From Holtiella tumoricola (GTDB taxonomy: Bacteria > Bacillota > Clostridia > Lachnospirales > Cellulosilyticaceae): 64,000 nucleotides of DNA. The notes beneath the pieces are model-generated. The model was not told the origin of the DNA. It searched no databases and was given only the letters and a program-made list of their open reading frames with translations. Position 1 is the stretch's first letter; every line of letters begins with the position of its first letter. The stretch spans positions 62,001 to 126,000 of the forward strand of contig NZ_JAQIFT010000016.1 of NCBI RefSeq assembly GCF_027857615.1. Reading direction: 5' to 3'. Position numbers and translations under genes: made by a program. This document shows, in pieces, positions 24,757 to 32,971 of this stretch.

Positions 24757-25734
24757 TTATTTACCTTGGTCGTAAAGATGGCATGCTACATAGTGATCAT
24801 TGCCATAATCTTTATAAACTGGTGCTTGTGTTTTACAGATTTCCATACATTCTTTACATCTTGTATGGAATTTACAACCTGCTGGTGGATTAGCTGGAGA
24901 TGGAATATCACCTTCAAGAACGATACGGTTCATTTTCACTGTTGGATCTGGAACTGGAATCGCACTGAAAAGTGCTTTTGTATATGGATGTTTTGGATTA
25001 GCAAATAATTCTTCTTTTGGAGCCTTTTCTACTAAGTTACCTAAGTACATAACCCCTACTTCATCAGAAATATGTTCTACAACACTTAAGTCATGAGAAA
25101 TGAATAAGTAGCTGTAGCCAAACTCTTCTTGAAGGTCTTTTAGTAAGTTGATGATTTGTGCTTGAATAGATACGTCAAGTGCAGATACTGGTTCATCACA
25201 TACAATTACTTTTGGTTTAAGTGCGATAGCACGTGCAATACAAATACGTTGTCTTTGTCCACCTGAGAACTCATGTGGATAACGGTCAATATGATGAGGT
25301 TGAAGACCACATTTCTCCATAACACTCATAACATATTCTCTATATTCTTCTTTTGGAACAATATTATGTTCACGTACACCTTCACCAATAATTTCTCCAA
25401 CAGGCATTCTTGGGCTTAATGAACTGTATGGATCTTGGAAAATTAGTTGCATTTCTGGACGAATTTTACGAAGCTCTTTATTTGAAAGACCAAATACATC
25501 TTTGCCATCAAATACAACTTTTCCCCCTGAGTTTTCTTGTAAGCGAAGAAGCGTACGCCCTACTGTTGTTTTACCACAGCCAGATTCTCCTACTAAACCA
25601 AATGTAGAACCTTTTTTAATATTAAAGCTTATACCATCTACCGCTTTAACATGCCCTACTACACGTTGGATAACCCCAGCTTTAATAGGGAAATATTTTT
25701 TTAGTTCTTTAACTTCTAAAATGTTTTCTGACAT
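24757..25734 (-). CDS. oppF: oligopeptide ABC transporter ATP-binding protein
   Basis: 325 residues. The Walker A motif GESGCGKTT is near residue 51, the ABC signature FSGGQRQRICIARAI and Walker B VIVCDEPVSALD follow, and the C-terminal oligopeptide-transporter extension has the Cys-containing segment CKFHTRCKECMEIC. It supplies energy for peptide uptake together with OppD. It begins directly after the oppD stop (no gap). The Cys-rich C-terminus is frequent in Opp/Dpp ATPases of anaerobes and may hold an iron-sulfur cluster. Confidence 0.95.
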   Translation of the reverse strand: MSENILEVKELKKYFPIKAGVIQRVVGHVKAVDGISFNIKKGSTFGLVGESGCGKTTVGRTLLRLQENSGGKVVFDGKDVFGLSNKELRKIRPEMQLIFQDPYSSLSPRMPVGEIIGEGVREHNIVPKEEYREYVMSVMEKCGLQPHHIDRYPHEFSGGQRQRICIARAIALKPKVIVCDEPVSALDVSIQAQIINLLKDLQEEFGYSYLFISHDLSVVEHISDEVGVMYLGNLVEKAPKEELFANPKHPYTKALFSAIPVPDPTVKMNRIVLEGDIPSPANPPAGCKFHTRCKECMEICKTQAPVYKDYGNDHYVACHLYDQGK

Positions 25735-26901
25735 CTATTTCCCCTCCTTTACATCATAAAGATGACAGGCAACCTTATGATTTTCATCAATAATTCTAAG
25801 TCCAGGAATATCACCTTTACATTTTTCAATGCATTTATCACAACGATCTTTAAAGAAACAATGTGTTGGCATTTGAACTGGATTTGGTACAGCACCTGGA
25901 ATAGAGTAAAGACGATCTACTGTTTTTCCTACTGCTGGTTTACTCTTAATAAGGCCCATTGTATATGGATGTTTTGGATTAAGGAATACTTCATGAGCCG
26001 TTCCTTGTTCCACGATTTTACCTGCATACATAACAACAACATAATCTGCCATCTCAGCTACTACTCCAAGGTCATGAGTAATAAGTAGGATACTTGCATC
26101 AATTTTATCTTTGATATCACGAAGTAAGTCTAAAATCTGAGCTTGAATTGTAACGTCGAGCGCTGTAGTTGGCTCATCAGCAATAATAAATTGTGGATCA
26201 CAACAAAGTGACATGGCAATCATAACACGTTGGCGCATACCACCTGAAAGTTCATGTGGGTAGCTGTCATAAATACCTTCTGCACGTGCAATACCAACTA
26301 ATTTAAGCATTTCAATGGTTTGCTTTTTGATATCTTCTTTGCTCATATCTGGTCTATGTAGTGCAATGGTCTCATCAATTTGGTAACCAATTTTAAAAAT
26401 TGGGTTTAAGCTTGTCATTGGCTCTTGGAAGATCATTGCAATTTCATTTCCACGAATATGTTGCATTTCACTAATAGGTGTTTTAACAATATCAACTGGG
26501 CCACCTTTACGGTTATAACGAATTTCTCCACCTACAATTTGTCCTGTAGGTCCTTGTACAAGCTTCATCATAGAAAGACTTGTTACTGATTTACCACAAC
26601 CAGATTCTCCTACTAGTGCAACTGTTTTTCCTTTTGGAATTTCAAGTGTTACACCATTTACAGATTTTACTGTACCCATATCTGTAAAGAAGAAAGTTTG
26701 AAGGTTATCTATTTCAATAATATTTTCTGGATTCTTCATTGTTGTTTGATACTCTGAAGGATCTACTTTTTTACGTTTCTTTTCTTTTTCAAATTTCTTA
26801 ATGACTTTACTATTTTCTTTAGAAATTTGACGCATACGTTTTTTAGCTTCTTTTTGCTCAAGTTTCTTTTGTTTTTTCATTTCAGCTGTTATACCAGTCA
26901 T
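25735..26901 (-). CDS. oppD: oligopeptide ABC transporter ATP-binding protein with basic N-terminal extension
   Basis: 388 residues, about 50 longer than most OppD. The extra residues 1-50 are a highly charged Lys/Glu segment (KKQKKLEQKEAKKRMRQIS, then KKFEKEKKRKK), probably helical. The ATPase follows: GESGCGKSVTS, LSGGMRQRVMIAM and IIADEPTTALD. The C-terminal part contains CFFKDRCDKCIEKC, a Cys-rich segment like that of OppF. AAGGTAGG precedes the ATG at 26901. The role is ATP hydrolysis for peptide import, paired with OppF on the cytoplasmic side of OppBC. Confidence 0.95.
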   Translation of the reverse strand: MTGITAEMKKQKKLEQKEAKKRMRQISKENSKVIKKFEKEKKRKKVDPSEYQTTMKNPENIIEIDNLQTFFFTDMGTVKSVNGVTLEIPKGKTVALVGESGCGKSVTSLSMMKLVQGPTGQIVGGEIRYNRKGGPVDIVKTPISEMQHIRGNEIAMIFQEPMTSLNPIFKIGYQIDETIALHRPDMSKEDIKKQTIEMLKLVGIARAEGIYDSYPHELSGGMRQRVMIAMSLCCDPQFIIADEPTTALDVTIQAQILDLLRDIKDKIDASILLITHDLGVVAEMADYVVVMYAGKIVEQGTAHEVFLNPKHPYTMGLIKSKPAVGKTVDRLYSIPGAVPNPVQMPTHCFFKDRCDKCIEKCKGDIPGLRIIDENHKVACHLYDVKEGK

Positions 26902-26909
26902 GTTATCAC

Positions 26910-27905
26910 CTACCTTTTCATTTTAGGGTCAAAGGCATCACGTAAGCCATCACCTACGAAGTTGAAGCCTAAAACTGTTAATAAAATACAAAATCCTGGT
27001 GGGAACCAGATGTTCATGTACTCTCTCATAATAACAGGGTCATTAACAGTGTTAACCATATTTCCCCATGACGCAAGTGGGAATGGTACCCCAATACCTA
27101 AATAACTATAAGCTGCTTCCGCTAATATAATACTACCCATACCCATTGTTGCAATCACAATAAGCTGTGGCATTACGTTTGGAATAAGATGTTTCATAAT
27201 ACGTTTTGCTGGGTGAAGCCCAATTGCTTCTGTTGCTACCATGAATTCTTGTTCACGTAAGCTTAAAATTTGACCACGTACAATACGTGCAACACCAGTC
27301 CATCCTAAAAGACCCATTGCAAGCATAAGGACATAGATTTTAAGTTCTTGTGGAATTGCATAAGCTAACATAATAGAACTGATAATTAACATAATTGGTA
27401 AAGTCGGTATACAATAGAAGACATCGACTATACGCATAATAAAGTTATCTATCTTCCCTCCATAATATCCAGCTATACCACCTAATAAAATACCAAATAC
27501 AAGTTGAATACCTACTACTACAAACCCGATGATAAGAGATACTCTACCACCATACATAAGACGAACAAGTACATCACGTCCATCTTTATCTGTTCCAAGC
27601 CAGTGTGTTTTTGAAGGTTTTGCTTTATTATATACCTTTACACCCTCTGCAGTTGGATCCATACCTTTGTGGTCCTCTGAACTAAATTCTACACCATCTT
27701 TTACAAAGAAGATTGTATACTCACCATAGCTTGTAAAAAGTGGCCCTAAGAATGAAAATAAGAACATCGCTACAAGAATAACTACCCCACCTATAGCAAG
27801 TTTATTACGTAAAAAACGCTTCATAACAAGCTGACCAGGAGTAACGATTTTCTCAAGGTTGATATCTTTTTGTTTGTTTGTTTCTAACTTTGTATTTTCA
27901 GCCAT
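26910..27905 (-). CDS. oppC: oligopeptide ABC transporter permease C
   Basis: Start chosen at ATG 27905, eight bases after AAGGAG (331 residues); an upstream GTG/ATG pair overlaps that site. Six hydrophobic helices, an N-terminal cytoplasmic tail, the extracellular loop with WLGTDKDGRDVLVRLMYGGR (typical of OppC/DppC), and the coupling-helix motif EAIGLHPAKRIMKHLIPN. It forms the membrane channel with OppB. It is the third gene of the operon, 12 bases after oppB. Confidence 0.94.
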   Translation of the reverse strand: MAENTKLETNKQKDINLEKIVTPGQLVMKRFLRNKLAIGGVVILVAMFLFSFLGPLFTSYGEYTIFFVKDGVEFSSEDHKGMDPTAEGVKVYNKAKPSKTHWLGTDKDGRDVLVRLMYGGRVSLIIGFVVVGIQLVFGILLGGIAGYYGGKIDNFIMRIVDVFYCIPTLPIMLIISSIMLAYAIPQELKIYVLMLAMGLLGWTGVARIVRGQILSLREQEFMVATEAIGLHPAKRIMKHLIPNVMPQLIVIATMGMGSIILAEAAYSYLGIGVPFPLASWGNMVNTVNDPVIMREYMNIWFPPGFCILLTVLGFNFVGDGLRDAFDPKMKR

Positions 27906-27917
27906 TTTCATCACTCC

Positions 27918-28886
27918 TTATTTAAGTCTTACGCGTGGGTCAACCACTGCATAGAGAATATCTGATAATAAAGTACCTAATAATGTTAAAACTGCAATGA
28001 ACATTGTAAAGGCCATCATAAATGGAATATCTCCAGAACGAAGTGCTTTAAGCCCTACATAGCCAAGCCCCTCAATAGAGAAAATACCTTCAGTAATCAT
28101 AGCTCCTGAGAAAAGTCCAGGAATCATACCACCAACCATAGTAACGATTGGGATAAGTGTATTACGGAATGCATGCTTATAAATAACTTTATGTTCGCTA
28201 AGCCCTTTAGCTCTTGCTGTACGTATGTAATCTGCATTTAATACTTCTAACATATTTGTACGACTATAACGCATAAGTCCTCCAATACTAAGTACAGTTA
28301 AAACTGTAATTGGAAGAATAAAGTGCCATGCCATATCCATAATGAGTGCAAAGCCTTCATAGTCCATACGTGCTGTTACCATCCCTTGAAGTGGGAACCA
28401 TTTAAGTCCCATAGCAAATATTCTTTGTAAAATCGCTGCAAAGAAGAAACTTGGTAGAGAAATCCCTACTAATGCAATGGTTGTAACAGTATAGTCTGTC
28501 ATTGTATATTGTTTTGTAGCCGAGATTATTCCCAGTGGTATAGCAATTAAAAGCTGTAATATAAAGGATGGAAGTGCCATCCAGAAAGAAATCCACATTT
28601 TATCTTTAATAACTGCTGTAGCTGGTTTACTGTATACTAAAGAATCACCAAAATCACCTTTGACTGCATCACTTACCCAGTCAATATATCCTTCTACTAC
28701 CCCTTTATTAAGTCCATAGAGTTCAGCTAATTGGTCTTTCATCTCTTGTGTAACATCTGGCCTACCTTGTGTAATTGTACTTACATAATCTCCTGGTGCT
28801 AAACGTAGTAAACCATAAACAATCATAGACACACCTAATAGTACGAAAATTGATATAAACAATCTTCGGATAATATATTGTCTCAT
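27918..28886 (-). CDS. oppB: oligopeptide ABC transporter permease B
   Basis: 322 residues with six hydrophobic helices. The opening MRQYIIRRLFISIFVLLGVS, GLNKGVVEGYIDWVSDAVKGDFGDS, and the permease coupling motif RAKGLSEHKVIYKHAFRNTL are typical of OppB/DppB. GGAGTG lies eight bases before the ATG at 28886. It is separated from oppA by 154 bases that include a hairpin at 28994-29024, which should reduce transcription of the membrane and ATPase genes relative to the binding protein. Confidence 0.95.
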   Translation of the reverse strand: MRQYIIRRLFISIFVLLGVSMIVYGLLRLAPGDYVSTITQGRPDVTQEMKDQLAELYGLNKGVVEGYIDWVSDAVKGDFGDSLVYSKPATAVIKDKMWISFWMALPSFILQLLIAIPLGIISATKQYTMTDYTVTTIALVGISLPSFFFAAILQRIFAMGLKWFPLQGMVTARMDYEGFALIMDMAWHFILPITVLTVLSIGGLMRYSRTNMLEVLNADYIRTARAKGLSEHKVIYKHAFRNTLIPIVTMVGGMIPGLFSGAMITEGIFSIEGLGYVGLKALRSGDIPFMMAFTMFIAVLTLLGTLLSDILYAVVDPRVRLK

Positions 28887-28993
28887 CTATTTCACTCCTT
28901 TTCTAGAATCTATAGCATTTTGTGATTAATATCAACTTACAATAAATAGTTTTATTTCATCTATTTTACATAATTCTTATTATAGGCTGATAT

Positions 28994-29024
28994 TAATCAC
29001 CAACCCCTAAGGAGTTGGTGATTA
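28994..29024 (-). terminator. intercistronic hairpin between oppA and oppB
   Basis: 11-bp perfect arms TAATCACCAAC / GTTGGTGATTA with an inner CC/GG extension. There is no strong T run after it on the minus strand, so it looks like a leaky terminator or an mRNA-stabilising hairpin at the 3' end of oppA, common after the abundant binding-protein gene. Confidence 0.6.
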
Positions 29025-29040
29025 GTTTCATGCCTTATTA

Positions 29041-30795
29041 TTATTTAAGTCTGAATGATTCAACTTCTGCAAAGTATGTGTAGTAAGGAGTCATATCTTT
29101 TGGAAGTGAATCCATATCTACGATTTCTTGGTTGAATACATACATATTCTTTCTTTGGTATACTGGCATTTCAACCGCTTCATCCATAATGATGTCAAGC
29201 GCTTTACTATAGCATTCTTTTCTTTCTTCAATATCATTTGTTAAACGTGCATCTACAATAAGTTGATCTAAATCTGCATTTTTAACTTTGTAATGATTTG
29301 ATGGACCTTCTGAGTGGTAAACTTGGTACATATCTGGGTCAACTGTTGCACCCCAAGCTGCTACCCACATATCCCAGTCGCTTTGGTTAAGTCTATCGAA
29401 GAATACTGTTCCATCTGTATCTGCGATTTCAAGTACAGCACCGATTTTTTCCATTTCAGTTTTCATTTGAGTAAGTACTGGAGCTGTTGGATGGTCCATA
29501 GTACCGCCACCTGGAATACCTACTTCAATACGAAGTTGTTTACCATCTTTTTCAAGACTTGGTTTACCATTTTTATCTACTTGTGTATAACCTGCAGCTG
29601 TGAAGTATTCTAAAGCTTTAGCTGGATCGAAACCATAGTATTCTGTTGCACCTTCTGGATATGCCCAAGATACTTGTGACATTGGTCTTTCGATAACTGT
29701 TGCAAGTTCACCATAGTATGATTCAACTGCTGGACGACGGTTCATAAGGTGCATTAAACCTTTACGAACGTTAACATCTGTAATACGTTCTGCATTCATA
29801 CCGATGTATCCGTAACCTAAGTTATCTACTAATCTGTACTCAAGACCTGCATCTTCTACGTTTTTAACCATTTCTACTGATGCTGATGGGTCAGAGATAT
29901 CAAACTCACCAAGTTTTAAACCTTCAAGTTTGTTAGACTCAGCTGTAACTTGGTATTTGATTGTTGGAGTAGCTGGCGCACCTTTGAAGTAACTTTCATT
30001 TGCATTAAGTGTTACTACGTTGTTTTCAAAGCTTCCAAATGTGTAAGCACCTGCTCCCATTGGTTTAGCATTTCTTGCTTTAACAACTGTTAAGTCACCT
30101 TTTGCATATTCTTTACCACTATCATCTACACCGTAGTAGTGTTGTGGAGCAACTGCCACACCACCTAATTTCCAGATAGCAGCTGGGTCAATACCTTTAA
30201 GTGTAACTTTTACTGTTTTATCATCTACTTTTTCAATACCACTGATTTCTGTAGCATCACCTTTTGCATATTCTTCAAGACCTACAACTGGTAATGTTAC
30301 AAATGTAGATGGACCATCATATGATGGATCTGCTAATACTTTATATGTAAAGATAATATCATCTGCTGTTACAGGTTTACCATCGCTGAATGTAACACCA
30401 TCTTTAAGTGTGAAAGTGTAAACTGTTTCTGTTACTACGCCATCATCACCTTTAACTTCTTCAATTGCAAATTCTGCAAGTTCAGATTGTGGTTGTGCAT
30501 TACGATCTGCTTTAATAAGTGGTGCAACTACCATTTCTGCAACACCCATATCATAACCTGTAGTTGCAAAGAATGGGCTGAATACACCATTCATTTCAAG
30601 TGATGCAACAACAGCTGTTGTATATTTAGATTTAGAAGTTTCTTCTTTTTTGTCGTCTGTTTTATTTTCTGTTGATTGATTTTGCCCCTCTGGTGTTGTT
30701 TGACTGTCATTGCCATTGCTACAAGCTACAAGGCTAGTTGCTGCAAGACCAGTTGCTAATGATAATACTACGAACTTTTTAGCAAATTTCTTCAT
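29041..30795 (-). CDS. oppA: oligopeptide ABC transporter substrate-binding lipoprotein
   Basis: The frame is open to 30891, but GGAGGG lies seven bases before the ATG at 30795, giving 584 residues. The lipoprotein signal MKKFAKKFVVLSLATGLAAT ends in LVAC, followed by a Gln/Glu/Thr-rich linker. The SBP family 5 domain is clear: PLIKADRNAQPQSELAE, TFTLKDGVTFSDGKPVTADDI, NVRKGLMHLMNRRPAVESYYG and the DP..YQVYHSEG segment. It binds peptides outside the membrane and hands them to OppBCDF encoded downstream. The upstream region has a -10 box (30832-30827) and a 20-bp perfect palindrome at 30866-30885, suggesting specific regulation. Confidence 0.94.
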   Translation of the reverse strand: MKKFAKKFVVLSLATGLAATSLVACSNGNDSQTTPEGQNQSTENKTDDKKEETSKSKYTTAVVASLEMNGVFSPFFATTGYDMGVAEMVVAPLIKADRNAQPQSELAEFAIEEVKGDDGVVTETVYTFTLKDGVTFSDGKPVTADDIIFTYKVLADPSYDGPSTFVTLPVVGLEEYAKGDATEISGIEKVDDKTVKVTLKGIDPAAIWKLGGVAVAPQHYYGVDDSGKEYAKGDLTVVKARNAKPMGAGAYTFGSFENNVVTLNANESYFKGAPATPTIKYQVTAESNKLEGLKLGEFDISDPSASVEMVKNVEDAGLEYRLVDNLGYGYIGMNAERITDVNVRKGLMHLMNRRPAVESYYGELATVIERPMSQVSWAYPEGATEYYGFDPAKALEYFTAAGYTQVDKNGKPSLEKDGKQLRIEVGIPGGGTMDHPTAPVLTQMKTEMEKIGAVLEIADTDGTVFFDRLNQSDWDMWVAAWGATVDPDMYQVYHSEGPSNHYKVKNADLDQLIVDARLTNDIEERKECYSKALDIIMDEAVEMPVYQRKNMYVFNQEIVDMDSLPKDMTPYYTYFAEVESFRLK

Positions 30796-30865
30796 TATTA
30801 ATCCCTCCATTATCTTTCTTATTGTTATTATAATTCCCTTCAAAGCCTGAACGTTTTTGCAACTT

Positions 30866-30885
30866 AATGATTGTATACAATCATT
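30866..30885. promoter_or_regulatory. GntR-family-like operator palindrome upstream of oppA
   Basis: A 20-bp perfect palindrome with core TTGTATACAA (extending one more pair to 22 bp), flanked by TTGCA and TGCAA. The core equals the centre of the Bacillus GntR operator. It is 70 bases upstream of the oppA start codon, just upstream of a TATAAT box at 30832-30827. No GntR-family regulator gene is in the window, so the binding protein is unknown. Confidence 0.6.
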
Positions 30886-30899
30886 ATGCAAGACTTTAT

Positions 30900-31467
30900 T
30901 AACAATTTCTACTTCATATTACCATAAATCTGCAAGTTATTCAATGCATTTATTTAATTATGTAGTAATTTTTATGTATATTTATAAAAAATGGCTTATA
31001 GCCATGATTTTTTACCATTTTAATCTATCATATTTTTGAATTTAAACCTCTCATTGCTTTTCTAACAGGTACATTTGTCTATATGCCATTTCTAAATTTT
31101 AAAATTTGTCAGCCTTTTTTAGTATATTTTCTATCTATTATATACAACTGCATTTAGAATTTATGACAACAACAAAAAGAAAAGGAGACTAACTAACTCT
31201 ATTTCTTACTTTTCTATGAGAGAAGGATCTTTATTCTTTTCTTTCATATATGCAAGTACTCTTTTCTAATACCTGTAATTTTATAAAAGCAATCTATATC
31301 TATTCATTTCTTTTTTATATTTTTATTTCATTCAAATTTTCCATATTTATTCATCTATTATTCATCAAATATTTATATCTTACTGATATATAGCTTTGTT
31401 AAACTCCTCTAAGACCTTATTTGGGTCATATCTTTACTATTTTTTCCATGATCATTTTTTATTCATA
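30900..31467. other. AT-rich intergenic region, no gene seen
   Basis: This long gap between the divergent oppA and citrate synthase genes contains no convincing reading frame. It has a small hairpin ATGGCT-TAT-AGCCAT (30991-31005) with A and T runs on either side that could act as a terminator in both directions, and a 17-codon frame at about 31220 that lacks a well-spaced ribosome binding site. I see nothing else that I can support. Confidence 0.5.
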
Positions 31468-31497
31468 TTGACACTTAAGTATTCAAAATGTTAACAT
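31468..31497 (+). promoter_or_regulatory. sigma-A promoter of citrate synthase
   Basis: A perfect -35 TTGACA (31468-31473), 18-base spacer and -10 TAACAT (31492-31497), 40 bases before the ATG. Confidence 0.65.
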
Positions 31498-31537
31498 TAA
31501 TTATAGTAAATTAAGATAATATTCAAGGGGGTATTTT

Positions 31538-32908
31538 ATGGCAGATCCAAAAACTATTTCTAATTCTTGTGGCTTATTAGATGAACTTACTACTTTAGCC
31601 CGAGAGAACAATTATATTGACCCTAGCCTTTTTGGCAAATATGCAGTTAAACGTGGCTTACGTGACTTAGATGGTCGCGGTGTACTTGTAGGCTTAACAG
31701 AAATCGGTGAAGTTAACTCTTACATAGAGCAAGATGGAAAGCTTGTTCCAGCTCCTGGTCACCTAATCTATCGCGGGATTGACATTGAAGATATTACACA
31801 AGGTTATCTCTCAGATGGGCGCTTTGGTTTTGAAGAAACCACTTACTTATTACTATTTGGTAAATTACCAACACAAGAACAGCTTACTAACTTCCAAAAA
31901 TTATTAGGAGAAAAACGAAAACTTCCTGATGACTTTGTAAGAGATATGGTTTTAAAAGCACCTAGTAAAGATATTATGAATAGTATGGCAAGAAGTGTTC
32001 TTGCTCTTTATAGCTATGATGAAGGGAATCCTGATGATACTTCCCTTACTAATACACTTAGACAATGCATTAAATTAATTGCTACCTTCCCTTCTTTAGC
32101 AGTCTATGGCTATCAAGCTTATGCTCATTATCACAGTAACCAAAGTCTTTACATTCATACACCTCAGCCTGAGCTTTCTACTGCTGAAAATATCCTTTAT
32201 ATGTTAAGACCTGATAGTAAATATACCCAATTAGAAGCAACCCTTCTTGATTTAGCACTTATTCTTCATGCGGAACATGGTGGTGGTAATAACTCTACTT
32301 TCACAACTCACCTTGTCACTTCATCTGGCACGGATACCTACTCCTCTATCGCTGCTGCTCTCGGTTCTTTAAAAGGGCCAAAACATGGTGGCGCCAACTT
32401 AAAAGTTGTTAAAATGTTCGAAGATATGCGTGAGAACATCAAAGACTGGAAAGATGAAGAAGCTATTTGTGACTATTTAACCAGACTTCTTAATAAAGAA
32501 GCTTTTGATAAAGCTGGTCTTATTTATGGTATTGGTCACGCTGTTTATTCCGTGTCTGACCCTCGTGCTACCATTTTAAAAGAATATGCTGCTAAACTTG
32601 CAAAAGCTAAAGGTATGGAAGACGAATTCGATTTCTATACACGTATCGAAAAGCTTGCACCTCAAGTGATTAGCCATTCACGTAAAATGTACAAAGGCGT
32701 TAGTGCCAATGTAGACTTCTATTCTGGTTTTGTTTATAGCATGTTAAACTTGCCACTTGAACTCTACACACCTATCTTTGCTATTGCCAGAATTTCAGGT
32801 TGGAGTGCTCACCGCATCGAGGAAATCGTTAATGCTGGTAAAATCATTCGTCCAGCCTATAAGAGCGTTGCTGAAAGACGTGAGTATACCGCACTTACTG
32901 CTCGCTAA
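31538..32908 (+). CDS. gltA: citrate synthase
   Basis: 456 residues with the catalytic regions of the citrate synthase family. LILHAEHGGGNNSTFTTH carries the first His, GPKHGGANLKVV and GIGHAVYSVSDPRA the second His region, and the C-terminal NVDFYSGFVYSMLNLP binds substrate. It condenses acetyl-CoA and oxaloacetate; 2-methylcitrate synthase activity cannot be excluded. The length with an extra N-terminal region (about 70 residues before GHLIYRGIDIEDI) matches the form frequent in Clostridia, where it mainly serves glutamate synthesis. AAGGGGG lies about nine bases before the ATG. It is monocistronic, with its own promoter and terminator. Confidence 0.94.
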   Translation: MADPKTISNSCGLLDELTTLARENNYIDPSLFGKYAVKRGLRDLDGRGVLVGLTEIGEVNSYIEQDGKLVPAPGHLIYRGIDIEDITQGYLSDGRFGFEETTYLLLFGKLPTQEQLTNFQKLLGEKRKLPDDFVRDMVLKAPSKDIMNSMARSVLALYSYDEGNPDDTSLTNTLRQCIKLIATFPSLAVYGYQAYAHYHSNQSLYIHTPQPELSTAENILYMLRPDSKYTQLEATLLDLALILHAEHGGGNNSTFTTHLVTSSGTDTYSSIAAALGSLKGPKHGGANLKVVKMFEDMRENIKDWKDEEAICDYLTRLLNKEAFDKAGLIYGIGHAVYSVSDPRATILKEYAAKLAKAKGMEDEFDFYTRIEKLAPQVISHSRKMYKGVSANVDFYSGFVYSMLNLPLELYTPIFAIARISGWSAHRIEEIVNAGKIIRPAYKSVAERREYTALTAR

Positions 32909-32920
32909 TATAGTACAAAT

Positions 32921-32961
32921 AAAAAAAGAGATATCCAAATTACATTGGATATCTCTTTTTT
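32921..32961. terminator. convergent terminator between citrate synthase and valS
   Basis: Near-perfect hairpin: AAAAAAAGAGATATCCAA pairs with the TTGGATATCTCTTTTTTT-type arm around a 6-base loop. Runs of A and T at both ends allow use on both strands. Confidence 0.9.
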
Positions 32962-32971
32962 GTTGTTCTAA

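Noticed and set aside
30985..31015. Terminator-like hairpin ATGGCT-TAT-AGCCAT as proof of a small RNA
   Set aside because: No promoter at a suitable distance or other structure is associated with it; it may be chance in AT-rich DNA.
31200..31280. A 17-codon frame with an upstream AAAGGAG-like site in the oppA-citrate synthase gap
   Set aside because: The purine-rich site is about 30 bases from the ATG, too far for initiation, and the peptide is low in information.
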